A DNA stretch of 64,000 nt from Polyangium spumosum. Its GTDB lineage: Bacteria; Myxococcota_A; Polyangia; Polyangiales; Polyangiaceae. Positions 52,450 to 60,657 of the stretch are shown piece by piece; the first letter of the stretch is position 1, and the number at the start of each line of letters is the position of its first letter. The notes below the pieces were generated by a model. It saw nothing but the letters and a program-made list of their open reading frames with translations. It did no database searches and had not been told where the DNA came from. Location of the stretch: contig NZ_WJIE01000018.1 in the NCBI RefSeq assembly GCF_009649845.1, positions 1 to 64,000 of the forward strand, in the 5' to 3' direction. The translations under genes and the position numbers were made by a program.

Positions 52450-53640
52450 ATGGACATCCCGGAGACTCGTGTCTTCCTCGACGAGCTCGTCGCCCTTCGG
52501 CGCGGGCTGCACCAGATACCCGAGCTCGCGTTCCTGGAGGAGAGGACCGCCGGTCTCCTCCTGCAGGAGCTCTCGCGCCTCCGGATCGCCGCGACCTACG
52601 GCGGGCGCGGGACGGGCGTGGTCGGCCGGATCGAGGGACGCGACCCGGCGGCCCCCGTCATTGCGCTGCGCGCGGAGATGGATGCATTGCCGGGCCACGA
52701 GTCCACGGGCCTGCCCTTCGCCTCGCAGCATCCGGGGCGCGTGCACGCCTGCGGCCACGACGCGCACATGACCATGGTGCTCGGGGCGGCGCGGCTGCTC
52801 GCGCGAGGCGAGAGGCCCGCGGGGGACGTGGTGCTCGTCTTTCAGCCCGCCGAGGAGCACGGCGGCGGGGCGCGCGTCGTGATGCAGTCCGGCGCGCTCG
52901 CCCGTGTCTCCGCCATCTTCGGCGCCCACGTCACCCACCATTATTACACCGGGCAGATCATGGTCACCGAGGGCGTGGTCACGGCGCAGTCGGACCGGTT
53001 CGTCCTGCGCGTCCGCGGCAAGGGCGGGCACGGCGCGCGCCCGCACGAGACCGTGGACGCGGTGATCGTCGCGGGATTCTTGATTTCAGCGCTGCAAACG
53101 CTGGTCTCGCGCGAGGCCGATCCCCTCTACCCCACGGTGGTCACCATCGGCCGCGTGCAGGCGGGCACAGCGGCGAACGTCATCGCCGAGGAGGCTTTGC
53201 TCGAGGGGAGCATTCGCACGACCGTCCCGGCGGCCCGAGCCCGCGTGCTCCACGGCATTCGCCGCATGGCCGGCGCCGCGGGCGCCTTGCACGGCGCGGA
53301 CGTCACCGTCGAGCTCTTCGAGGGATATCCTCCCGTGGTGAACAGCGCGCTCGAGGCCTCGATATGCCGCCGCGCGGGCGAACGCGTCTTCGGCGCGCGC
53401 GACGTCTTGCCCCAGGAGCACCCCAGCATGGGCTCGGAGGATTTCGCCTATTACCTGCACGAGACGCCCGGCTGCTTCGTCCGCCTGGGCGCGCGCAAGC
53501 AGGGCTGGGACTACGTCCCCTTGCATAGCCCCGCCTTCACCGTGGACGAGGACGTATTGCCGCTCGGCGCGTCCTTCTTCGCGGAGGTCGTGCGCGAGGC
53601 ACAGCGCTCGTTACCGGGGCCGAGGCCGAGGCGCCCATGA
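52450..53640 (+). CDS. M20-family amidohydrolase (IAA-amino acid hydrolase-like)
   Basis: A 396-residue zinc hydrolase of the M20D group that cleaves N-acyl amino acids or related amides. Metal ligands are in RVHACGHDAHMTM, FQPAEEHGGGARVV, FGAHV and SMGSEDFAYYL, the normal order for the family. GLHQIPELAFLEERTA is the usual N-terminus. It overlaps the following ligase gene by 4 bp, so the two form an operon. It is divergent from the amino-acid ABC transporter, whose cargo may supply it or result from it. Confidence 0.92.
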   Translation: MDIPETRVFLDELVALRRGLHQIPELAFLEERTAGLLLQELSRLRIAATYGGRGTGVVGRIEGRDPAAPVIALRAEMDALPGHESTGLPFASQHPGRVHACGHDAHMTMVLGAARLLARGERPAGDVVLVFQPAEEHGGGARVVMQSGALARVSAIFGAHVTHHYYTGQIMVTEGVVTAQSDRFVLRVRGKGGHGARPHETVDAVIVAGFLISALQTLVSREADPLYPTVVTIGRVQAGTAANVIAEEALLEGSIRTTVPAARARVLHGIRRMAGAAGALHGADVTVELFEGYPPVVNSALEASICRRAGERVFGARDVLPQEHPSMGSEDFAYYLHETPGCFVRLGARKQGWDYVPLHSPAFTVDEDVLPLGASFFAEVVREAQRSLPGPRPRRP

Positions 53641-54779
53641 TGATCCGCGATTTCCAGCCGAGCCCGCCCACGGTCGGCCTCGAGCTCGAATGGCAGCTCG
53701 TCCACCACGAGACCCTCGATCTGCACGACGGCATCTTGCCCTTGCTCGAGCTCCTCCCTCTTGATCCCCTCGTCAAACCCGAGGCGATCGAGCCCTGCGT
53801 GGAGGTCGTCACGGCCCCGATGGCGTCGACGGCGCTCCTTCGTGGCGCCCTCGTCGAGAAGGTCTCCCGTGTCCAGGAGGCCGCGGCGCGGCTCGGCGTG
53901 ACCCTCGTCGGCGCGGGCACGCACCCCTTCTGCGAGCGCCTCGTCTCCGTCACTCCATTGCCGCGGTACCTCGTGATGCAGCGCAGGAACGGGTATCTGG
54001 CGAATACGCAGATCGCCTATGCGCTCCAGGTCCACGTGGGCATGCCGTCGGGGGAGGTCGCGATACGCGTGATGGGCCTGGTGAGCTCGGTCTTGCCCGT
54101 CCTGCTCGCGCTCTCGGCCTCGTCGCCCGCTCATCACGGGCGGGAGACGTCGTTCGCCTCGTTCCGGCGCTGCCTGCTCGCGCCCACGCGCACGAGCGGG
54201 AGCGCCCCCGCGTTCGACGACTGGGCGGCGTTTTTGCATTTCGTGGACGTGTCCGAGCGGGCGGGGATGTTCGAATCGTACCGCGACATCCACTGGGACC
54301 TGCGCCCGCGCCCCGACCTCGGCACGCTCGAGGTGCGGATCATGGATGCGCAGCCCACGGTCGAGGACGCGCTCTCGCTCGGCGCGCTCGTGCATTCGCT
54401 CCTCGTGCTCGTGATCGAGGACCGGGCGCCCGATCCGCGCCTGCCTCGGCGCGTACCCTGGTGGATCGAGAAAGAAAACTGTTATCGAGCTTCGAGAGAC
54501 GGGCTCGAGGCCGAGCTCGTCATCGACGCCGAGGGGCATTCGCGGCCGCTGCGGGGGATCGCCGAGGACCTGTTCGCCCTGGTCTCGCCGGAGGCGCGCG
54601 CGCTGGGCGAGCAGGCGGATCTCGCGCGCGCCGAGGGCCTGCTCGCGCGGGGGAGCTCGAGCATGCGGCAGATCGAGCTCTTCCGGCGGACCGGATCGAT
54701 GAAGGCCGTGACACGAGCGCTCGCGGACGAGCTCGTCGAGGAGCTCGCGCGCGCGAACGTGGTGCCGCGGGTCGCGTGA
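53637..54779 (+). CDS. YbdK-type carboxylate-amine ligase (GCS2 family)
   Basis: A 380-residue member of the glutamate-cysteine ligase family 2. VGLELEWQLVHHETLDL holds the conserved Glu pair near the N-terminus, PEAIEPCVEVVTAP follows, then VSVTPLPRYLVMQRR, YALQVHVGMPSG and DIHWDLRPRPDLGTLEVRIMDAQPT. Such enzymes make weak gamma-glutamylcysteine or other amide bonds with ATP. It is translated with the M20 amidohydrolase, one enzyme that breaks and one that forms amide bonds; the substrate is unknown. Confidence 0.88.
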   Translation: MMIRDFQPSPPTVGLELEWQLVHHETLDLHDGILPLLELLPLDPLVKPEAIEPCVEVVTAPMASTALLRGALVEKVSRVQEAAARLGVTLVGAGTHPFCERLVSVTPLPRYLVMQRRNGYLANTQIAYALQVHVGMPSGEVAIRVMGLVSSVLPVLLALSASSPAHHGRETSFASFRRCLLAPTRTSGSAPAFDDWAAFLHFVDVSERAGMFESYRDIHWDLRPRPDLGTLEVRIMDAQPTVEDALSLGALVHSLLVLVIEDRAPDPRLPRRVPWWIEKENCYRASRDGLEAELVIDAEGHSRPLRGIAEDLFALVSPEARALGEQADLARAEGLLARGSSSMRQIELFRRTGSMKAVTRALADELVEELARANVVPRVA

Positions 54780-54901
54780 GGGGCGCCGGGCCGCACCTTT
54801 GCGTGGCGCCGTATTGTGGTTCGTGACGCCCGTTCTAGTCTTGGACCCGATACGCCGGGCGAGGACGCAGACCGGAACGGCGGTTCCAGGGAGCGGGCGA
54901 G

Positions 54902-57900
54902 ATGGGCGGCATGCGCGGGAAACGAATCGCGGAGAGCGCGACGCTCGCAGGGCGCTACGAGCTCCTCGAGGTGCTGGGCGAGGGCGCGTTCTCCACCGTG
55001 TACAAGGCGCGGCAGTTGACCACCCACCAGCCGGTCGCCGTCAAGGTGTTACGCGTCGTGGAGGGTGGTGGCTCGCAGGCGCTGAACAAGCGAAGAATCG
55101 CGCGTTTCCACCGCGAGGTGCATATCTGCGCGCAGATGCACCACCCGAACATCGTGCACCTGCTCGACTCGGGGCGGGCCGACGAGGGGCTCGTGTATTC
55201 GGTCTTCGAGTTCGTGCCCGGGAAGGACCTCGCCAAGGTGCTCGCCGAAGAAGGCCGCCTGAACCCGCTCGAGGCGCAGCATTTCATGTTGCAGGTCCTC
55301 GACGCCCTCGCCTGCGCGCACGCGAGCGGCGTGGTGCACCGGGACCTCAAGCCCGAGAACCTGCTCGTCACGACCACCGGCGCGCGGCGAAACGTGCTCG
55401 TCCTCGATTTCGGCGTCGGCGCGCTCATGGAGGAGGCGCGCCGAGGAAAGCGCCGGATCACGATGTCCCACGAGTCGCTCGGGACGCCCGCTTATGCGGC
55501 GCCCGAGCAGCTCCGCGGATTGCCGCTGACCCGGCGATCGGATCTGTACGCGTGGGGGCTCATGTTCCTGGAATGCCTCACCGGCAAGCGAGCCGCCCCG
55601 GGCGCGACCATGGCCGAGGTGATGGCCGCGCAGCTCTCGCCCGAGCCCATCCCCATTCCCGCGAGGATCGCGGACCACCCGCTCGGGCGCTTGCTCCGGC
55701 GCGCGACCGAGAAGGATCCGGCCGCGCGCAGCGTCACGGCGGAGAAGCTCCTGCGCGAACTCGAGGCCATCGATCTCGGCGATCTCGCGCCGAGCGCCTG
55801 GACGACGCGGCCTTCGACCGCGGACGGCGGCGGCGCGGGGCGCGCGCGGTTGATCGAGGGAGAGCGGCGGCAGATCACGGCGGTGTGTTGCTCGCTGACG
55901 GCCGTGAGCGTGAAGCCCGGCGCCGTGGATCTCGAGGAGCTCGACCAGATCCTCGGCGCGGAGCAGGAGGCGTGTGTCCGGATCACGCAGGAGCGCGGCG
56001 GGCACGTCGCGGGCGCGCTCGGCGGCGCGGTCCTCTTCTATTTCGGTTATCCCGCCGCGCGCGAGGACGACGCCCAGCGAGCCGCGCAGGCGGCCCTCGC
56101 CGCGATGGACGAGATCCGCCGGGTGAGCGCGGCGCTCGAGGCCACGCGCGGCGTGCGCGCCGAGCTCCGCGTCGGCATTCATACCGGTATGGTCGTCGCC
56201 CGCGAGTTACATGAGCCTTTGACCACGGGCGGCGGATACGTCATCGGTGATACGCCGAAGCTCGCGTGCCGGCTGAGCCGGCTGGCGCAGCCCGGGGCCA
56301 TTCTGGCGAGCGAGAGCACGCACCGGCTGCTCCGCGGCCATTTTGCGTTCGACGAGGGCGGGGAGCAACCGCTCGGCAATGCCGCGGCCCCGGTGGAGCT
56401 TTACCTGCTCCAGCAGGGGGAGCCGGAGGGGGCCAGGGCGGCTCCTCTGGTCGGCCGCGCGCGGGAGATCGAGGCCCTGCTCGAGCGCTGGGGCCGGGTG
56501 CGCGGCGGCGCTGGGCAGGCCGTCGTCGTGAGCGGCGAGGCGGGCATCGGGAAATCCCGCCTGGTCCACGAGCTCCGGGAGCGAATTGGCGGCGAGGCGC
56601 ATGCGTGGCTCGAGTGCCGCTGCACGCCGCGCACGACGAACAGCCCGTTTTTCCCGATCATCGACGCATTGACGCGGCTCCTCTGGCCGGGGCGAGAGGC
56701 GGCCCCCGAGGACCGCGCTGCGCGGCTCGAGGTGCTGCTCGCGAGACATGGCTTCGATCTCGCCGAGGCCATGCCCCTCTTCGCGTCCTTCCTGTCGATC
56801 CCATTGCCCGAGCGGTGGGCGCCGCTCGACGTCTCGCCGCAGAAGTTGCGGGATCTCACGCGGAATGCCGTCCTCTCGTTGCTCTTCGAGATGGCCGAGC
56901 GGGATCCGCTCGTGCTCCTGGTGGAGGACCTGCACTGGGCGGATCCGAGCACGCTCGAGCTCCTCGCGCAGCTCACGGGCGAGCTCGCCTCGGCGCGTGT
57001 CTACGCCCTCTTTTGCGCGCGCCGCGAGCTCGTGACGCGCTGGTCGCCCTCCGCGGTGCACCACGTCCAGCTCGAGCGGCTCGGTCGGCCCGAGGTCGAG
57101 CAAATGGCCGCGGTGGCGTCCGGTGGGCGTATCTTGCCGCCCGAGGTGCTCGACCGTATCGCCGCCCGCACCGATGGGGTGCCGCTCTTCGTGGAGGAGC
57201 TCGTCCGTATGATGATCGAATCGGGCGCCCTCGTGGAGAAGGCGGGCCGCTACGAGCTCGCCGGTCAGCTCTCGGAGCTCAGCATCCCGAGCACGCTGCG
57301 GGACCTGCTCACGGCGCGCCTCGACGGTCTCGGCCGGGCCAAGGAGACGGCCCAGGTGGCCGCCGCCATTGGTCGGGAATTCACGCTCGACCTGCTCGGC
57401 GCGGTCAGCCTCCTCGAGCCCGACGAGCTCTGCGAGCACCTCGACCAGCTCGTGGCGTCCGAGCTCGTGTATTGCAAGCGGCGGCTGCGAAACCCGGTCT
57501 ACCAGTTCAAGCACCTCCTGGTCCGGGACGCGGCGTACGAGTCGATGCTGAGGCGATCACGAAGGGACGTGCACGCGCGTATCTCGACGGTGCTGGAGGA
57601 GAAATTCCCCGACATCCCCGAGGGGCGGCCCGAGCTCTTCGCTTATCACCTCGCGGCCTCGGAGCAGAAGCGGCGGGCCATTGGATACGCGCAAAAAGCG
57701 GTCATGGGCGCGATGCAACGGTCGGCCAACCGGGAGGCGATCGTGCACGCCAGGCAGGCGCTGGGCTGGCTTTCGGCCGTCGAGGACGCGCGAGAGCGGG
57801 CGACCGTCGAGCTCGAGCTGAATGGGCTGTTGATGCCTGCGCTGATGGCCACGCGTGGCTACGGCGCCACGGAGCCCCTGTCGGTCGCGCGGCGCTCCCA

Positions 57901-58960
57901 GGACATCATGGCCGAGCTCGGCGATCACCCGCTCGCCTTCGTCACCTCGTGGACCTTGTTTTTTTATTATCACAACCTGGGGTCCCGCGAGGAGCCGATG
58001 TCGATGGCGCAAGAGCTGCACACCGCGGCGACACGCAGGAAGGAGCCTGCGGAGGAGGCGGCCGCCCTGATCGCGCTGGGGGAATGCTTCTTCTTCGCGG
58101 GTCGCTTCGAGGAGGCTCGGGCCCGGCTCGAGCGCGCCGTGTCGCTCTATGATCCCGCGGAGCACCGCCGGTATGCCGTGATCCTCGGCGCCGATCTCGG
58201 GGTCCATGCCCGAGCGATGCTCTCCCTGGTGTTATGGCTCCTGGGATATCCGGAGCAATCGCTCGCGCAGGGTGAAGCCGCCATTGCCTGGGCTCGCGAG
58301 CTCGAGCACGCCAACAGCCTAGGCCTCGCGCTGCTGTACGTCGGCGGCCTCTGGCATTATCGGCGCGAGCCGGAGCACGTCCGGGCGGTGGCGACCGAGC
58401 TCGTCGAGCTCGGCGAGCGGATGGGCCTCGAGCCCTGGAACGTCGGCGGGGCCGCCCTCGGCGCGTGGGTCGAGCATGACCTCGAAGCGGCTGCGCGCTG
58501 CCTCGTGAAGTTCGGCTCCTTCGGCGGGGATGCGGCGATCCCCTACTGGAGCTCGCTCGTGGCCGAGTCCGAGGCCGCGCGGGGGCGGCTCGACGACGCG
58601 ATCGCGCGCCTCCGGCAGGCGCTCGCGCTCGCCATGAAGTCGCGCGAGTTTTATTACGTGCCCGAGCTGAACCGCTTGCTGGGTACGTACCTGCTTCGGC
58701 GCGGCGGCGACGCGATCGGCGAAGCGGAGCATCGCTTTCGGGAGGCGATCGACGTCGCCCGCGCGCAAAGGGCGCGAATGCCGGAGCTACGCGCCACGAT
58801 GGCGCTCTGCCGTATCCTCGTGCCCCGGGGCCGGATCGACGAGCCGCGGCGGAGGCTGGAAGAGGTCCTCGGGGGGTTTTCGGAGGGCTTCGGGACCGCG
58901 GATCTGAAAGAGGCCCGCGCGCTCCTCGTGGAGCTCGGCGGCTCCTCGCAGCGCCGCTGA
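54902..58960 (+). CDS. TOMM-system Ser/Thr kinase/cyclase/ATPase/TPR fusion protein
   Basis: A 1352-residue cytoplasmic regulator. The kinase domain (about 18-285) is complete: GEGAFSTVY, VAVKVLR (Lys about 45), HRDLKPEN (about 146), DFG and AAPEQL. Next comes a class III cyclase-like domain (about 320-490, RQITAVCCSLTA to GDTPKLACRLS), an AAA ATPase (VVSGEAGIGKSRLVHE about 540, VEDLHWADPSTLELL) and a helical TPR-like tail. The two metal-binding Asp positions of the cyclase read Ser and Gly (CCSL, ALGG), so it is probably inactive as a cyclase. This layout matches the TOMM kinase/cyclase fusion family of Sorangium and relatives, which sits in thiazole/oxazole peptide loci. Confidence 0.93.
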   Translation: MGGMRGKRIAESATLAGRYELLEVLGEGAFSTVYKARQLTTHQPVAVKVLRVVEGGGSQALNKRRIARFHREVHICAQMHHPNIVHLLDSGRADEGLVYSVFEFVPGKDLAKVLAEEGRLNPLEAQHFMLQVLDALACAHASGVVHRDLKPENLLVTTTGARRNVLVLDFGVGALMEEARRGKRRITMSHESLGTPAYAAPEQLRGLPLTRRSDLYAWGLMFLECLTGKRAAPGATMAEVMAAQLSPEPIPIPARIADHPLGRLLRRATEKDPAARSVTAEKLLRELEAIDLGDLAPSAWTTRPSTADGGGAGRARLIEGERRQITAVCCSLTAVSVKPGAVDLEELDQILGAEQEACVRITQERGGHVAGALGGAVLFYFGYPAAREDDAQRAAQAALAAMDEIRRVSAALEATRGVRAELRVGIHTGMVVARELHEPLTTGGGYVIGDTPKLACRLSRLAQPGAILASESTHRLLRGHFAFDEGGEQPLGNAAAPVELYLLQQGEPEGARAAPLVGRAREIEALLERWGRVRGGAGQAVVVSGEAGIGKSRLVHELRERIGGEAHAWLECRCTPRTTNSPFFPIIDALTRLLWPGREAAPEDRAARLEVLLARHGFDLAEAMPLFASFLSIPLPERWAPLDVSPQKLRDLTRNAVLSLLFEMAERDPLVLLVEDLHWADPSTLELLAQLTGELASARVYALFCARRELVTRWSPSAVHHVQLERLGRPEVEQMAAVASGGRILPPEVLDRIAARTDGVPLFVEELVRMMIESGALVEKAGRYELAGQLSELSIPSTLRDLLTARLDGLGRAKETAQVAAAIGREFTLDLLGAVSLLEPDELCEHLDQLVASELVYCKRRLRNPVYQFKHLLVRDAAYESMLRRSRRDVHARISTVLEEKFPDIPEGRPELFAYHLAASEQKRRAIGYAQKAVMGAMQRSANREAIVHARQALGWLSAVEDARERATVELELNGLLMPALMATRGYGATEPLSVARRSQDIMAELGDHPLAFVTSWTLFFYYHNLGSREEPMSMAQELHTAATRRKEPAEEAAALIALGECFFFAGRFEEARARLERAVSLYDPAEHRRYAVILGADLGVHARAMLSLVLWLLGYPEQSLAQGEAAIAWARELEHANSLGLALLYVGGLWHYRREPEHVRAVATELVELGERMGLEPWNVGGAALGAWVEHDLEAAARCLVKFGSFGGDAAIPYWSSLVAESEAARGRLDDAIARLRQALALAMKSREFYYVPELNRLLGTYLLRRGGDAIGEAEHRFREAIDVARAQRARMPELRATMALCRILVPRGRIDEPRRRLEEVLGGFSEGFGTADLKEARALLVELGGSSQRR

Positions 58961-59093
58961 ACCCGAGGAAACGGAATTCGAGGTCAAACGCTGGTCGCTT
59001 GACCGGCGGAGGCGCCGTCCCATGTTCGGCCCAGACGAACGAGCGGGCGACGTGGGGCGCAGCCGTTCGGAGACCGTGGAAAGGAGAGCTGTC

Positions 59094-59549
59094 ATGAGAA
59101 GGAAGCCTGACCTCTGGGCGCTCGCGGCGATGGCGCTCGTGTTATCGTCCTCTGCCTCCGCGTCGGACACGGAGAAGCTCGAAGCTCCCGAGGGGGGAGC
59201 GGCCACGGAGACGGACATCGAGGACGTCGCGGTTGATGATTTCTCCGAGGTATGGATCAAGGCGGTCGTCAAGGCGTGGGACGACGAGACCTTCAAGCAG
59301 GCGCTGATCGCGGACCCTGCGAAGGCGCTCGAGGAGTACTTCGACTACAAGCTCCCGCGCGACATCCATCTGGAGATCGTGGACAGTCAACCCGGAAAAC
59401 CCGCCCCCTACAAGCTGGCGCTGCCGGCGAAGCCCGACCTCCTTCCCCCGGGCCCTGACAGGAGGCAGAGGGCGCCGATGAAGGCGGCGATGGTGGAGAT
59501 GGACATGGATATGATGAGGGAGGTGCCGGGTTTCTGGGTCCCCTGCTGA
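59094..59549 (+). CDS. Candidate TOMM precursor peptide with a nitrile-hydratase-type leader
   Basis: A 151-residue protein. The first 25 residues look like a Sec signal (MRRKPDLWALAAMALVLSS then SASASD). Residues about 50-110 resemble the NHLP leader: VWIKAVVKAWDDETFKQALI, ADPAKALEEYF, KLPRDIHLEIVDSQ and LALPAKPDLLPP. The remaining 40 residues (RRQRAPMKAAMVEMDMDMM...GFWVPC) would be the core; they contain no Ser or Thr and a single Cys as the last residue. AGGAG precedes the start by 7 bp. It follows the kinase/cyclase gene by 133 bp and meets the amidohydrolase/cyclodehydratase operon tail-to-tail. It could instead be a secreted protein with a relic leader. Confidence 0.75.
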   Translation: MRRKPDLWALAAMALVLSSSASASDTEKLEAPEGGAATETDIEDVAVDDFSEVWIKAVVKAWDDETFKQALIADPAKALEEYFDYKLPRDIHLEIVDSQPGKPAPYKLALPAKPDLLPPGPDRRQRAPMKAAMVEMDMDMMREVPGFWVPC

Positions 59550-59550
59550 G

Positions 59551-60648
59551 TCATTGTACGCTGTAAAGGCGGGCCGGATTGTCCCACAGAATTTTCTCGA
59601 GCACGCCCCCGGGGAGCTGCTGGCCCAGCGGGGCGAGTTTTTCCGTGATGTCGCTGTCGTGATCGAGGTGGGGAAAGTCCGTCCCGAAGATCAGGTTGTC
59701 CTCGCCGAGATACCGGACCAGCTCCGGGAGATAGGGCTCGTCGGGCTCGATGGCGACGAAACACTGCCGCCGGAAATACTCGGAAGGTCTTCGGCGGACG
59801 TTCTCCGCGACCTCACCCGAGAGGTTCCGGTATTCGATCTCGTCGAGCCGCCACAACCAGTACGGCAGCCACCCGCAGCCGGCCTCGAGGAACGCGACGC
59901 GCAGGGCCGGGTGCCGCTCCAGCACGCCCCCTTCGATCAGCGCGAGCAGCGCCATCATTTGCTCCATCGGGTGCGAGCATGCGTGCAAGGCGAAGCGGGT
60001 CTCGAATCGATCCGCCCCCGCGCTGGGGACACGCGCGTGCGCGCCTTCGTGGAGGGCGACCGCCACGTCGAGACGCTCGCACGCGGCCCAGAAAGGCTCA
60101 TGGGCGGGATCACTCAGGATTCGCCCCTTCACCGGGTTCGGCCGCAGCACCACCGCTCTCCACCCCCACGCCGCGAAACACGCGAGATCCTCGACCATGG
60201 CGGCCGGGTCGTGGACGTTCACCACCCCGACGCCTCGGAGCCGCGCCGGATCGTGAGCGCAGAAATCGTGCAGCCATCGATTGTATGCGCGGGTGATGGC
60301 GCCGGCCAAGGCGGGGTCGAGCGTGTCGATCCCGAGCAGGGAGAGCGTGTTCGTCGGAAAGAGGAGGGCGATGTCGACGTGGGCTCGATCCATCGCCCGT
60401 AGCTGCGCGGCGGGGTCCCTGCCCGCCCATAACTCGGGGCCTCGTCGTGTCCCGACGGCGGCGAGCTCGCGAACGGCGCGCTCGGAGAGCTTGTGATGGA
60501 CGGGCTCGCCATCGAGCATCAGCCTGCGCGTCTGGAGGCCGCTGCCGACGTCGAGGAAATAGGGCGCGCGCTCGCGGAAGGGCTCTTCCAGGTAATGCGC
60601 CCACATGTCGATCGGCTCGATGACGTGACGATCCGCGTCGATCAGCAT
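59551..60648 (-). CDS. Amidohydrolase (ACMSD-like metal-dependent TIM barrel)
   Basis: A 365-residue amidohydrolase_2-family enzyme: DADRHVIEP at the N-terminus (metal-binding Asp/His), VVNVHDPAAM, EGAHARVPSAGADRF, CSHPMEQMMALLAL and the C-terminal metal Asp in IFGTDFPHLDHDSD, followed by DNPARLYSVQ. Family members cleave amides or decarboxylate. It starts 9 bp after the cyclodehydratase stop, so it belongs to the TOMM operon and may process the modified peptide; that role is inferred. Confidence 0.88.
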   Translation of the reverse strand: MLIDADRHVIEPIDMWAHYLEEPFRERAPYFLDVGSGLQTRRLMLDGEPVHHKLSERAVRELAAVGTRRGPELWAGRDPAAQLRAMDRAHVDIALLFPTNTLSLLGIDTLDPALAGAITRAYNRWLHDFCAHDPARLRGVGVVNVHDPAAMVEDLACFAAWGWRAVVLRPNPVKGRILSDPAHEPFWAACERLDVAVALHEGAHARVPSAGADRFETRFALHACSHPMEQMMALLALIEGGVLERHPALRVAFLEAGCGWLPYWLWRLDEIEYRNLSGEVAENVRRRPSEYFRRQCFVAIEPDEPYLPELVRYLGEDNLIFGTDFPHLDHDSDITEKLAPLGQQLPGGVLEKILWDNPARLYSVQ

Positions 60649-60657
60649 GCTCCCTCC

